Below are positions 33,664 to 43,158 of a stretch of 64,000 nucleotides of DNA, one piece after another (position 1 is the stretch's first letter; every line of letters begins with the position of its first letter). Origin of the DNA: DASUFP01 sp036274495 (lineage in GTDB: Bacteria > Bacteroidota > Bacteroidia > AKYH767-A > OLB10); assembly GCA_036274495.1 (NCBI GenBank), contig DASUFP010000023.1:1-64000 (forward strand). The letters run 5' to 3'. Both the position numbers and the translations under genes were made by a program. The notes under the pieces are model-generated. The model ran no database searches, was not told the DNA's origin, and saw nothing but the letters and a program-made list of their open reading frames with translations.

Positions 33664-35034
33664 TTATTCAATACCATAGTTGGCAAGCAGGTAGGCTAAT
33701 GAAGCAATGGCAGCAGCGCCCAGTTGTAATTCTCTGCGGTTTACTTTGTCGAAAGTATCAATGGGTGTGTGATGGTAATCAAAATAGCGTTGCGAATCGG
33801 GCGACAAGCCAATCATGAGTGTACCGAGACTTCCCAGTTCGCTTATGTCAGCTCCTCCTCCTCCGGTTACCCATTCATAAATACCGTACGGCTCAAAAAG
33901 CGGTGCAAAGCCACGCAACTTCCGTTCCTGCGCGGCTGTCCCTGAAAAGGAAAAACCTCTTGGAGCAAAACCGCCCTCATCGCTTTCAATGGCTGCCAGG
34001 TATTTTTGTGAGGATGCTTTCGCAAATTCCGCATATTTTGTTCCGCCACGCAATCCATTTTCCTCATTCATAAATAATACTACACGAACAGTCCGCTTGG
34101 GGTGGATACCCAAATCGTGAAACATCCTGATAAGTTCCATTGACTGCACGCACCCCGCGCCATCGTCGTGGGCACCTTTACCGGTATCCCATGAATCGAG
34201 ATGTCCGCCGACTGTAATGACCTCATCAGGAAATAGTGATCCTCTTATTTCAGCTACAACATTATAGGATAAGACATCGGGCAACATTTCGCAATTGAGC
34301 ACCAGCTGCGCTTGTGTTGCCGGGTTGCGCTTTAGTTCGGCACTCAAAAATTCGGCATCCATGGTGCTGATGGCACAGCAAGGGATTTTTTTAATGGTGT
34401 CGTTGTAGCCCATAGCACCTGTATGCGGCACATCGTCCATCGACAAGGTGAGCGATCGTGTAATGGTTGCCACTGCTCCATATTGTGCAGCGTTTTTAGC
34501 GGCTGAGTAGCGGTATTTTCCCGCTTCGCCGTAAGCTTGAAAAGTGTTCACATATTTTTGATTCATCGGACCATTAAAGAAAACGATTTTACCTTTTACT
34601 CCCGCCTCTCCTAACGCATCCAATTCGTCAAAACTTTTTACTTCAATCACATCAGCACGCACACCTTTCTCCGGTGTCGCTATGCTGCCGCCCAGCGCAC
34701 AGATAGTCAATGGAATTTTTTTCCCGTTACTGAATACCGTTAGTTCTTCGCGGTTGTTGCGCACCCAGTGAGGAACCATCACTTCCTGCAGGTAAACAGT
34801 ATCAGCCCCTAACGTTTGCAGTACCTCCTTTGTATAGGATACAGCTTGTGCTGCCTGTGGCGATCCGCTCAAGCGGCCACCAATAGACTCCGTTAAATGC
34901 CGGAGCCATTCATAAGCCTGGCCGTTTGATAATGAGTAGTCATAAAATGAACGAACGGTGGCGGAATCAATATCCTGAGCCGAGCACTGCATTGTTACTA
35001 ACAGTGCAGAGGCAAACAACAATCTTCGCATCAT
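33664..35034 (-). CDS. M28 carboxypeptidase Q-like metallopeptidase, exported
   Basis: A 456-residue exported di-zinc peptidase like plasma glutamate carboxypeptidase. A signal peptide (about residues 1-19, ending CSAQ) is followed by a PA-like insertion at about 110-225. Metal-binding motifs: GGHLDSWDTGKGAHDDGAG near 271-290, NEENGLRGG near 320, ESDEGG near 347 and YHHTPIDTFDKV near 418. It is a different M28 subgroup from the enzyme at 6306-7862. It should release amino acids from peptides outside the cytoplasm. A perfect -7 box lies 22 nt upstream. Confidence 0.92.
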   Translation of the reverse strand: MMRRLLFASALLVTMQCSAQDIDSATVRSFYDYSLSNGQAYEWLRHLTESIGGRLSGSPQAAQAVSYTKEVLQTLGADTVYLQEVMVPHWVRNNREELTVFSNGKKIPLTICALGGSIATPEKGVRADVIEVKSFDELDALGEAGVKGKIVFFNGPMNQKYVNTFQAYGEAGKYRYSAAKNAAQYGAVATITRSLTLSMDDVPHTGAMGYNDTIKKIPCCAISTMDAEFLSAELKRNPATQAQLVLNCEMLPDVLSYNVVAEIRGSLFPDEVITVGGHLDSWDTGKGAHDDGAGCVQSMELIRMFHDLGIHPKRTVRVVLFMNEENGLRGGTKYAEFAKASSQKYLAAIESDEGGFAPRGFSFSGTAAQERKLRGFAPLFEPYGIYEWVTGGGGADISELGSLGTLMIGLSPDSQRYFDYHHTPIDTFDKVNRRELQLGAAAIASLAYLLANYGIE

Positions 35035-35056
35035 AAAGATAAAGCGGTTGATTGCT

Positions 35057-35064
35057 CAAAGATA
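35057..35064 (-). promoter_or_regulatory. TANNTTTG -7 box before the M28 carboxypeptidase gene
   Basis: TATCTTTG on the minus strand, 22 nt before the ATG at 35034, matches the Bacteroidota -7 consensus. A -33 box is not clear; it would overlap the end of the upstream transferase gene. Confidence 0.5.
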
Positions 35065-35081
35065 CTAACCTTTACGGTTAA

Positions 35082-36170
35082 TCAGGAAATAATACGCTGC
35101 TGTCTTTCGCCCCAGGCAGGCTGAATAGTACTCCTTATTTTTACCAACAGGCGCAGGGTGTGGGAATTCATTATTAAGAGCGACACCGCACTTGCAGCAA
35201 AGATGAAAAGCAGCGGATTTATTGCCGGCACAAGTCGTTGTAATATAATAACCACCAGAGCGGCAAATACAATAAGGAATGTAGAAGAAGTATGTCCGAA
35301 TCCGAATTTTAATATCAGGTGATGCAAATGATTGCGATCGGGCTGAAAGGGAGATTTGCCATTTAAATAGCGAATCACCAACGTTCTGGTAATATCAAAC
35401 AACGGAATAAAAGCTATTGCCATCACACGTGCAGGGTTTCCCGCAGCTATCGTTTTTTCGGCAACTCCCGCATCAAACAACTCTATAAACAAAACAGCAG
35501 AAACAAATCCGATTATGAGCGAACCGGTATCGCCCATAAATATTTTTGCCGGATGTATGTTGTACATCAGGAAACCCGACAATGCACCGCACATGCAAAA
35601 GCAGAGCATGGCATAATCGTATTTGCCGTATTCGATAAACAACAATCCCATGGTAATAGTAAAAACCAATCCTAATGATGCGGCAAGTCCGTCGATACCG
35701 TCGATAAAATTAAAGGCATTAGTAAAGGCGACAATCAGCATGACAGTGAGTGGTGCCTGTATAAAAAGCGGAATCTCATAAATTCCCAAAATACCATTCA
35801 GCGTTTCTATACGATACCCTCCCGCAAACACTATGATGGCACTTGCCGTCTGCAACATAAGCTTGTTGCGGGCAGGAACGTTCATCATATCGTCAAAAAA
35901 GCCTGTGAAGAAGAGGATTAGTGAAGCACCGAAGAGGTAGCGTAACCTGTCGGCATCATCTATAACTGCGAAAGAGAGAAAGGAGATAAACAACCCTGCA
36001 AAAATGGCTATACCACCCATTGAGGGTGTCATCGGATGATGGTGTTTCCGGTCGTCGGGCTCATCAAACAGGTGCCATTTTTTGCAAATGGTAATCCACA
36101 CAGGTATCAGCACAATCACTATCATAAGTGAAAAACTGAACGGGGCAAATTGGTGAAGCAAATAATCCAT
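35082..36170 (-). CDS. MraY/WecA/TagO-family undecaprenyl-phosphate sugar phosphate transferase
   Basis: A 362-residue inner membrane protein with about ten to eleven membrane segments. Family motifs: DEPDDRKHHHPMTPSMGG on the first cytoplasmic loop, FFDDMMNVPA with the aspartate pair, FNFIDGIDGLA, and FMGDTGSLIIGF; HLHHLILKFGFGH is the histidine-rich loop that marks the WecA/TagO branch rather than MraY. It likely moves GlcNAc-1-phosphate (or a similar sugar) to undecaprenyl phosphate to start a surface polysaccharide. It lies 30 nt downstream of the PorP-OmpA fusion gene, so it may share its transcript. Confidence 0.92.
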   Translation of the reverse strand: MDYLLHQFAPFSFSLMIVIVLIPVWITICKKWHLFDEPDDRKHHHPMTPSMGGIAIFAGLFISFLSFAVIDDADRLRYLFGASLILFFTGFFDDMMNVPARNKLMLQTASAIIVFAGGYRIETLNGILGIYEIPLFIQAPLTVMLIVAFTNAFNFIDGIDGLAASLGLVFTITMGLLFIEYGKYDYAMLCFCMCGALSGFLMYNIHPAKIFMGDTGSLIIGFVSAVLFIELFDAGVAEKTIAAGNPARVMAIAFIPLFDITRTLVIRYLNGKSPFQPDRNHLHHLILKFGFGHTSSTFLIVFAALVVIILQRLVPAINPLLFIFAASAVSLLIMNSHTLRLLVKIRSTIQPAWGERQQRIIS

Positions 36171-36200
36171 GACGTAAAGAGATTTCGTTAAATTGTTTTA

Positions 36201-38489
36201 TTAGGGTTTAACGACATTTATCTCAGCCCTTCTGTTGAGGCGTTTTCCTTCAGCATCAGCGTTATTTTCAAGCGGCATATTTTCTCCATAGGCAACAGTC
36301 CTTATACGCGATCCGTCAATTCCCATTTTAATCATATACTGTTTAACGGCATCGGCACGGGCCTGCGAAAGAACCATATTTACTGCAGCGTCGCCTTCGT
36401 TATCGGTATGGCCTGATATAACTACCTGCGTAGATGGGTCACGGAACATTATTTCTATTGCACGCTCAATGATGTCGAAGATATCAGGAGTGTTCAATTC
36501 AGAACTTCCGGGCCAGAACAATACATTGTCGAATTTCTTTACAAGTATTTGCGTTTCAGTAACAGGCGTTTTAACATCAGGACATCCTCCGTTAGCGGCC
36601 GTTCCGGCAACCATAGGACACTTGTCGACCAGATCCTGTACACCATCTCCGTCCGAATCGGGACAGCCATTTGTAGCACGTGAACCTTTTATAAACGGAC
36701 AGGCATCTTTTTCATCAGGAATACCATCGTTATCACTATCAACGGCAGGAGTAACTTTCTCCGGCACAACAACTGTTGCAGTTACCACCGGGATCTTGTC
36801 GATTTCGACCGGAACAATTGGTTCCTGAATGGATTCAGGTGCCGCTATTGCAGCAGGGGCAACTTCTTTTACCGATTCCACAGTAGTGGTTGTAATTCCC
36901 GGGATGGCAGTAACCGGCTGTAAGGTTTCATGAACATCTGCCGGCGCTGCAATAGTTTCGGGGACTTCGGGATGAACAGCAAGCGGTGTTACGTTTTCTA
37001 ACGGCACAGCATCTGTTTGCACATTTTGAACCGGAGCTTCAACAGGAGTATTTAATGTTTCAGGTACCGAAGGAGCAATAACAACTACTGCTGCTTTCTC
37101 AACAGGCACGGTTTCAATTTGTGCATTGTGAAGCGGTACTTCAGCAGGTGCATTTAATGTTTCAGGGACTCTGGTTTGCGCAGTGACAGTAGTTCTGTTA
37201 TCAACCTGAGGAACCGTTTTAACCTGCGGCACTATCTCATGCGGTACCACTACAGGTGTAATGGTTTCAGGTATATCGGTTACATCATTCGTTACCTGCT
37301 GTGGTGTTACGTTCGGAACAGGAGATACATTTTCTGTGGTTGTTTGAACCACAGGAGCGGGTATCACAACCACTGCAACCGGTTCAGGAGCTGCTTGCGG
37401 TTCAGGTGTAACCGGACGCTCAGCCATTTGCATTTCCGGTGTTTTGCCGATCGGAAGGTTAAGTTCCAGAACAGGCAAATGCACCTCATCGGTTCTTTCT
37501 TCAGGTGTTTCAACAGGCTTCTCTTTTTTCTTCTTAGGCAGCGGCGACCATGCAAGTGAAATTTCAAATGCGTTAATGCCTTTGCCCGACCGGCTCAGTT
37601 CAGACGTGCTTGCATCGTAACTCATTCCCAGCATTACCTGGTTGAGCTGATATCCTGCATAAGCTATAATAGCATCATCCAATCTGTCGTACAGACCAAA
37701 ATGAATGGCATTACTGTTATCTAATTTGTACGACACCGATGAACCGAATGTGTTTTCTTTGAAGACATCCTGACGCAACAACATCGCACTTGGAGTGATA
37801 ATAACATGATCGGTAACTTCAATACCCGCACCCAGGTATATTGATTTTTTTACCGGTGCTTTGTTACCGTCTATAATAAATGTTTCGTTCGGGCGGTTGA
37901 GATGTGAAAAGGAGATTCCTGCGAACGGTTTGAATTTTACATCATCTCTTCCCCATCCGCGCTGCCACATAAATCCCATATTTATATCGGGACGCGATAC
38001 GCTTGTTGTAGTGAATATTTCACCCGACGATAAATTCGGATCGTAACCGGCGTCAGGATCATACTGGTTGTCGAACGACATTTTGTTCGGATCAAAACTC
38101 TTGTTGATAATACCAACCTGCAATCCGCCCGAAAGCGTATTGATCTGACTTTTACCAATCGGCAAATTGTACGAAAGATTTCCTACAATATTCAAGGTTC
38201 TGATACCTGCGTCTCCGGCTCCCTGTCGGTTAATGACTCCTCCGATTCCGACACGGTTAACTACCTTATCAACAGCAAAACCCTGAGTTGTAAAAGGTGT
38301 CCCCAGTCCGGCCCATTGGGTACGGTAAATTCCGGTAACACGTATATATTGAATGCCATTACCCGCATTTGCAGGATTGAGGTATACCGTATTATTAAAG
38401 TATTGCGAATAGCGTCCGTCCTGCGCCGCGACAATTGCAGGCGCCATCAGTATACAAACCGTAAGAAAATGGCGTAAAGTTCTTTTCAT
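36201..38489 (-). CDS. PorP/SprF - TSP3 - OmpA fusion protein
   Basis: A 762-residue outer membrane protein made of three parts. Residues 1-330 are a PorP/SprF barrel: signal peptide ending VAAQ, SQYFNNTVYLNPANAG, YRTQWAGLG, IINKSFDPNKMSFDNQYD. Residues about 335-585 form a Pro/Val/Thr-rich linker with degenerate repeats built around VPETLNAPAEVP and TVPVEK. Residues about 585-645 hold thrombospondin type 3 calcium loops (DSDNDGIPDEKDACP, DSDGDGVQDLVDKCP). Residues 650-762 are an OmpA peptidoglycan-binding domain (SGHTDNEGDAAV, LSQARADAVKQYM, NRRAEINVV). PorP/SprF proteins assist T9SS export of type B cargo. It follows the cargo gene after 4 nt. Ordinary family members lack the added parts. 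Confidence 0.9.
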   Translation of the reverse strand: MKRTLRHFLTVCILMAPAIVAAQDGRYSQYFNNTVYLNPANAGNGIQYIRVTGIYRTQWAGLGTPFTTQGFAVDKVVNRVGIGGVINRQGAGDAGIRTLNIVGNLSYNLPIGKSQINTLSGGLQVGIINKSFDPNKMSFDNQYDPDAGYDPNLSSGEIFTTTSVSRPDINMGFMWQRGWGRDDVKFKPFAGISFSHLNRPNETFIIDGNKAPVKKSIYLGAGIEVTDHVIITPSAMLLRQDVFKENTFGSSVSYKLDNSNAIHFGLYDRLDDAIIAYAGYQLNQVMLGMSYDASTSELSRSGKGINAFEISLAWSPLPKKKKEKPVETPEERTDEVHLPVLELNLPIGKTPEMQMAERPVTPEPQAAPEPVAVVVIPAPVVQTTTENVSPVPNVTPQQVTNDVTDIPETITPVVVPHEIVPQVKTVPQVDNRTTVTAQTRVPETLNAPAEVPLHNAQIETVPVEKAAVVVIAPSVPETLNTPVEAPVQNVQTDAVPLENVTPLAVHPEVPETIAAPADVHETLQPVTAIPGITTTTVESVKEVAPAAIAAPESIQEPIVPVEIDKIPVVTATVVVPEKVTPAVDSDNDGIPDEKDACPFIKGSRATNGCPDSDGDGVQDLVDKCPMVAGTAANGGCPDVKTPVTETQILVKKFDNVLFWPGSSELNTPDIFDIIERAIEIMFRDPSTQVVISGHTDNEGDAAVNMVLSQARADAVKQYMIKMGIDGSRIRTVAYGENMPLENNADAEGKRLNRRAEINVVKP

Positions 38490-38493
38490 ATGG

Positions 38494-41469
38494 TTACCTG
38501 ATTAGGCTGACACTGCCTTTAAATGTTTCTTTTTCACCTGTCTCATATTGCACCGTTATCACGTATGCATAATTTCCGTTGGGAGCAACAGAACCATTTA
38601 CTGTTCCATCCCAACCCGTTGTCTCTTTTTCTGAATAAAATATCCGTTGTCCCCAGCTGCTGAATACCGACATTTCGCTGTACAGAATATTATTTCCTCT
38701 TACCCTGAAAATGTCGTTACTGCCATCACGGTTGGGGGTAAAGCCGGTTGGAATAAAAATGTTATTACCCAGGCGGACCTGTACGGTTTTATATAATGTA
38801 TCAAAACAGCCAAAGGTGTTTGCTGCTATCAGAATCACCTGATAGGTTCCGGTAGTTGCATATATATGTACCGGATCGGTGTCGACTGAAGTATTGTCCG
38901 GTGAACCGGGATCGCCGAAATTCCACAAGTAGGCTATGTTGGCTGTTGAGGTATTTGTAAATTGCAGTTCATAACCATTTGCAACAGGGGTGGTTGTTCC
39001 TGATGTAAATCCTGCAACCGGTGACGGATATAAATGCACTACCACTTCGAAGCGGGTTTGGCTTACACAACCAAAACTGTTTTGCGGTTCTACCCAATAC
39101 GAAACAGGTTGTTGTATGGGCGCAGTTGTAAATGCCAGTCCGGTACCAAGCACCGAACCGCCATTGTTTGAATTATACCAGTTATAAGTAATGCCCGGCT
39201 GTGACGACACCGATAAATGTGCCGGTTCACCTTTACATATAGTATCCGATGCCGTTTGTACAGTTGTGGGTAAAGTCATAATTTCCACATACAGTGAATC
39301 GGAGGTTATAATATTTCCGGGGCTTACCGTATACTGCACCTGGTAGTAACCTGTTTGAGTTGCAGGATATGCTGCTGCAGTAGCACCCGGGATTGCGGTG
39401 CCGTTAAATATCCATTGGTTCGACGACGGGAAAACAGAATTCAATAACAGCGTATCGCCCTGGCACATAGTAGTCGCACCTGTATACATTATCATATTTG
39501 AAGTACTTAATGCAACAACCTGTACGCTTGCAGGTACAGCCTGACATCCGTTAGCATCGGTAACCGTTACAGTGTAAGTTCCTGTTGAGGTAACATTAAT
39601 GGTTTGTGTTGTGGAACCGTTTGACCAGTTATAGTTTTGTCCGGTACCTGCAGTAAGGGTGATGTTACCTCCGCTTACAAGCGGCACACTTCCCGATGGA
39701 GTTACAACAGAGTTGGTTGTAGGATAAAACTGTACCTGCTGAGGAATCGAAATGGCCGAGCATCCGGCGCCATTTGTAACCAGTACGGTATAAAAGCCGG
39801 GGCCCGTTGCATAAATGGCCTGTCCGGTGGATCCGTTAGACCATAAATAGGATGTAGATGCTGATGCTGTCAATTGCACCGAATCGCCGTTACACACCGG
39901 AAGAGAGGTTGCAGATGAGATGGTTGCCTGAGGTGCCTGCAAGGTGCTTACCTGTTGCGGAGCAGAGGTGCCGGAACACCCCGAAGCATTGGTAACGGTT
40001 ACCGTGTATGTGCCCGAAGCAGTTACGTTAATACTTTGAGTGGTTGCTCCGGACGACCAGGTATAAGACAATGCGCTGTTGGCACTTAATGTTACAGTAT
40101 CCCCATTGCAAATAGTAGTTGAACCGGAAGCGGTTATGGATGCTGTTGGGTTAAGCCCCACCGAAAGCGAAAACACATTTGACGTTACCAGTGAACCCGT
40201 TCCGTCAAGTGCGGTACAGCTGATACTGTAGCTTCCCGGCGTAAGAGTAGTGAGCGTGAGTGTTCCGTTTGCCGAAGTACCTAATACTGTGGCGCCATTA
40301 TAAAAGGTATAATTCGTCAGGCCTGATGGTTGTGCTACCAGATTTACCGGAGCGCCATCACAAAAAGTAAACCCGCCGCTCAAAGTGCTTAATGAGATAA
40401 GCTGATTTGAAGCCGGCACAATTTTACGAACCAGCTGGCTGAAGGGGTCACATAAATATATTGTGTTGGTTGCTGTGTAATGGCAGAGACCACTTACACC
40501 GTTGAATGTTGATTGAAGTGCAGGACCGTTTGTAAATCCGGGAAATCCGTCCTGTCCTGCATAAATTTTTACAGAGTCCTGGGTAATTTTGCGGATCAGG
40601 AAATTATTTCCTTCACCAACAAAAACATTTCCTGCAAAGTCGCAGGTGATTCCCCATGGTGCGTTAAAGGATGAATTCAGTTTTGGTCCGTCAACACTGC
40701 CTGATGATCCGTCGCCTGCAAATGTTGTAACAACTCCCGTAGGTGTAATTTTTCGGATAAGATTATTGTACTCGTCAGCAACCAAAACATTATCCTGCTG
40801 ATCGAGTGTTATGCTATAGGGGTGATCGAAACGTGCATTTGAGCCGGTTCCGTTTGTGTTGCCCGATAAATAAGCTGTTCCTGCAAAAGTGGTTACCTGT
40901 CCGCCGGCAATTTTTCGGATGGTATGTGTCATCCTGTCGGCCACATAAACAATTGAACCGGATTTGTTCACTGCAATTCCGGAGGGAAAGCCAAACTGTG
41001 CCTGCAGCAGCGGACCATTGGTTACGCCAAATATTCCGTTTCCGGCCAGCGTTGATACCACACCTGCAGGAGTTATTTTACGGATGCTGTAATTTTTTGT
41101 ATCCGCTACATACACGTTCCCTGCGGTATCGCATGCTACAGCCCAGGGTTCGTTGAATGCCGCTGTTGATCCGGTGCCGTCCGAAAAACCGGGTGTACCT
41201 GCTCCTGCAAAAGTGCTTACAACACCTGTAGGTGTAATTTTTCTGATGGTATGGCCGTAGCGGTTAGCTACATAAATGTTTCCCTGCATGTCGCATGCAA
41301 TTCCATGAGGATTGTTGAATGTTGATGAAGCGGCGGGACCATTAGCTCCTCCTACGGCACCGGGAATTCCGGCAACCGTGCTCACTGTTTGAGCGTTTGC
41401 CGAAAGGGTGACCAGTAGAGCTAAACCGCAGATGATGCTTTTCAAGGGTGATGGTAAATTGGTTATCAC
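38494..41469 (-). CDS. NHL-repeat surface protein with T9SS type B (gliding-motility) C-terminal domain
   Basis: A 991-residue cargo protein. The open frame begins with GTG; a TTG eight codons on would give a cleaner signal peptide (KSIICGLALLVTLSANAQ), so the start is uncertain, and no ATG is available. Residues about 28-340 are NHL propeller repeats (NPHGIACDMQGNIYVANRYG, TIRKITPTGVVSTFAG). Then come Ig-like modules of about 85 residues with repeated TASGTYTVTVTNASGC patterns, and a PKD-like domain (AYLWNFGDPGSPDN). The last 90 residues are the type B/CHU_C domain (IFIPTGFTPNRDGSNDIF, SSWGQRIFY, GWDGTVNG, PNGNYAYVITV). It is followed at 4 nt by its probable PorP/SprF partner. Confidence 0.88.
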   Translation of the reverse strand: MITNLPSPLKSIICGLALLVTLSANAQTVSTVAGIPGAVGGANGPAASSTFNNPHGIACDMQGNIYVANRYGHTIRKITPTGVVSTFAGAGTPGFSDGTGSTAAFNEPWAVACDTAGNVYVADTKNYSIRKITPAGVVSTLAGNGIFGVTNGPLLQAQFGFPSGIAVNKSGSIVYVADRMTHTIRKIAGGQVTTFAGTAYLSGNTNGTGSNARFDHPYSITLDQQDNVLVADEYNNLIRKITPTGVVTTFAGDGSSGSVDGPKLNSSFNAPWGITCDFAGNVFVGEGNNFLIRKITQDSVKIYAGQDGFPGFTNGPALQSTFNGVSGLCHYTATNTIYLCDPFSQLVRKIVPASNQLISLSTLSGGFTFCDGAPVNLVAQPSGLTNYTFYNGATVLGTSANGTLTLTTLTPGSYSISCTALDGTGSLVTSNVFSLSVGLNPTASITASGSTTICNGDTVTLSANSALSYTWSSGATTQSINVTASGTYTVTVTNASGCSGTSAPQQVSTLQAPQATISSATSLPVCNGDSVQLTASASTSYLWSNGSTGQAIYATGPGFYTVLVTNGAGCSAISIPQQVQFYPTTNSVVTPSGSVPLVSGGNITLTAGTGQNYNWSNGSTTQTINVTSTGTYTVTVTDANGCQAVPASVQVVALSTSNMIMYTGATTMCQGDTLLLNSVFPSSNQWIFNGTAIPGATAAAYPATQTGYYQVQYTVSPGNIITSDSLYVEIMTLPTTVQTASDTICKGEPAHLSVSSQPGITYNWYNSNNGGSVLGTGLAFTTAPIQQPVSYWVEPQNSFGCVSQTRFEVVVHLYPSPVAGFTSGTTTPVANGYELQFTNTSTANIAYLWNFGDPGSPDNTSVDTDPVHIYATTGTYQVILIAANTFGCFDTLYKTVQVRLGNNIFIPTGFTPNRDGSNDIFRVRGNNILYSEMSVFSSWGQRIFYSEKETTGWDGTVNGSVAPNGNYAYVITVQYETGEKETFKGSVSLIR

Positions 41470-41603
41470 GTGTATTATACATTATTGCGTATGAAAAGCT
41501 TTTTTGAGGGTGGCCGATCCTTACACTTGTAAGATTACAAGGCCTCATTATCCTGTTTTAACAGACCCGAACGTGCAGCGGGCCTTTTTTGGAGCCGTTG
41601 GGG

Positions 41604-41611
41604 TATATTTG
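41604..41611 (+). promoter_or_regulatory. TANNTTTG -7 box before the carbonic anhydrase gene
   Basis: TATATTTG matches the Bacteroidota -7 box exactly and lies about 76 nt before the ATG at 41688. A TTTG is present at 41588-41591, but at 12 nt it is too close for a standard -33 element. Confidence 0.4.
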
Positions 41612-41687
41612 CAGGCGAAAATGGTGGTGGAAAGAAGGCTTGCAGCCTTTTATCCGCACAAAAACGGTACAATCAAACTGTAAGAAA

Positions 41688-42326
41688 ATGGATCAATTTG
41701 TCAAAAAAGTATTCGAAAACAACCGCAATTGGGTACAAAGTCAACTTTCTGCCGATCCGAAGTACTTCAGCAGGCTGGTCAATACCCATGAACCGGACAT
41801 GTTATGGATAGGCTGTTCGGATGCCAGGGTACCTGCAAATGAGATTACCGGAACACAGCCGGGGGAGGTTTTTGTGCATCGTAACATCTCCAATATGGTT
41901 ATACACACCGATATGAATTTACTCAGTGTGTTATCGTATGCTGTTGAAGTGCTTAAAGTGCGCCATATTATTGTTTGTGGTCACTACGGATGCGGCGGTA
42001 TTCAGGCGGCATTCACCAATAAATCTTTCGGTATAATCGACAACTGGCTGCGGCATGTCAAAGATGTTTACAGGAAACATAATGCCGAACTGGAAATGAT
42101 TGAATCGGAAGAAAAAAGATTAAAAAGGCTTGTTGAACTGAATGTTCGCGAACAGGTGCTCAATCTTTGTAAAACGAGCATCGTACAATCAGCCTGGCAG
42201 GAGAAGAAATTTTTACAGGTTCATGGTTGGGTATACGATCTTCAGGATGGTGTTTTACACAACCTTGAGGTAACCGCTGAAAGTAATGAGGGGTTAATGT
42301 CGATTTACAAATTCGACAGCCACTGA
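41688..42326 (+). CDS. Beta-class carbonic anhydrase
   Basis: Interconverts CO2 and bicarbonate in the cytoplasm. Starting at the ATG at 41688 the protein has 212 residues, the usual length; the longer open frame from TTG has no family sequence. Zinc ligands are Cys43, His99 and Cys102 (IGCSDARVPAN and VCGHYGCGG), with the Asp45-Arg47 dyad. RNISNMV and the helix NWLRHVKDVYRKHN are typical of the group that includes E. coli Can. Stops of this gene and the unknown gene that follows are one base apart and convergent. Confidence 0.94.
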   Translation: MDQFVKKVFENNRNWVQSQLSADPKYFSRLVNTHEPDMLWIGCSDARVPANEITGTQPGEVFVHRNISNMVIHTDMNLLSVLSYAVEVLKVRHIIVCGHYGCGGIQAAFTNKSFGIIDNWLRHVKDVYRKHNAELEMIESEEKRLKRLVELNVREQVLNLCKTSIVQSAWQEKKFLQVHGWVYDLQDGVLHNLEVTAESNEGLMSIYKFDSH

Positions 42327-42327
42327 T

Positions 42328-43080
42328 TCAATAATTTTCGGCTTTTTTGATAGCCGAATCAGAGGCTTTTTTATGATGCTGTTGTCCGGGATCGGGGACA
42401 AATGTTTTACTCTTTGGAGCAAAGAACCGTAATAATTTAAAAATGCCCATCCGAATAAGGCGCAGGGTGAGCATAAAAAGGGAATTGCGTTTTGAATGAC
42501 GCAAACTCACCACCATATTGTATTTTATTCTGCTTAACGGCTCAAACAGCTCTTCCAGGACACTTATCACCAGATTGAACTTGGGCTGGATATGATTAAA
42601 GACCTGCTGACGGGCGGCGCTATCCATATTCTTTATCAGCGCCCTGAAACGATCGGCCATCGGTTCACCGGTAAACTGAACTTTAATAACATGGTATTCG
42701 AACTGACGCGTATAATGAGGTACCAGCATTCCAAATTCGTTTGTTTCCGCAGTTTCATAAAAATCCTTTGTATTCAATAGCGATAACCCCTGAGCAACCG
42801 GCTGGTGAATAAACATAAAATGAAGAGCAGAGCCATCTGTTAATTCAATCCACACTTCTTTTTTCAAAAAATGTTTAATCACATCCAGTTTTGAAATAAG
42901 AGGATCGGAAAGTGCGAATTCGGTAAAATCATGAAACGATTTTTTTGAAGATAAAACTTCAATGACACTTGTGTCGGATAAAAGTTTTAATGGGTTGCCT
43001 GACTGATTGAGAAAAACAGTTTTTAAAGCCGGTGATGCTTTAATAAATGACTCCAGAAATAAAACCCTGTTGGTATTCAT
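42328..43080 (-). CDS. Conserved-looking protein of unknown function
   Basis: A 250-residue protein I do not recognise, starting at the ATG at 43080 (a TTG just upstream is in frame). No signal peptide. It is mixed alpha/beta with hydrophobic strands (EVWIELTDGSALHFMFIH) and a very basic C-terminal region (LRHSKRNSLFMLTLRLIRMG, FAPKSKTF) ending in a Lys/His-rich tail. The basic amphipathic helix near 205-230 could contact the membrane. It lies 78 nt downstream of the Wzz/BY-kinase-type gene with an AT-rich hairpin between, so a link to polysaccharide export is conceivable but unproven. Confidence 0.6.
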   Translation of the reverse strand: MNTNRVLFLESFIKASPALKTVFLNQSGNPLKLLSDTSVIEVLSSKKSFHDFTEFALSDPLISKLDVIKHFLKKEVWIELTDGSALHFMFIHQPVAQGLSLLNTKDFYETAETNEFGMLVPHYTRQFEYHVIKVQFTGEPMADRFRALIKNMDSAARQQVFNHIQPKFNLVISVLEELFEPLSRIKYNMVVSLRHSKRNSLFMLTLRLIRMGIFKLLRFFAPKSKTFVPDPGQQHHKKASDSAIKKAENY

Positions 43081-43098
43081 CAATCGGGGGGAAAATAA

Positions 43099-43127
43099 AT
43101 TAATGAACAGACAAATCGTTCATTAAT
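43099..43127 (-). terminator. AT-rich hairpin after the Wzz/BY-kinase-type gene
   Basis: ATTAATGAAC (43099-43108) pairs perfectly with GTTCATTAAT (43118-43127). On the minus strand the stem is followed by TTATTTTC. It could be a weak terminator or attenuator between the polysaccharide gene and the unknown gene at 42328. Confidence 0.4.
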
Positions 43128-43158
43128 GAGTTAAAGATAGAAAACAAATAAATAAGAA

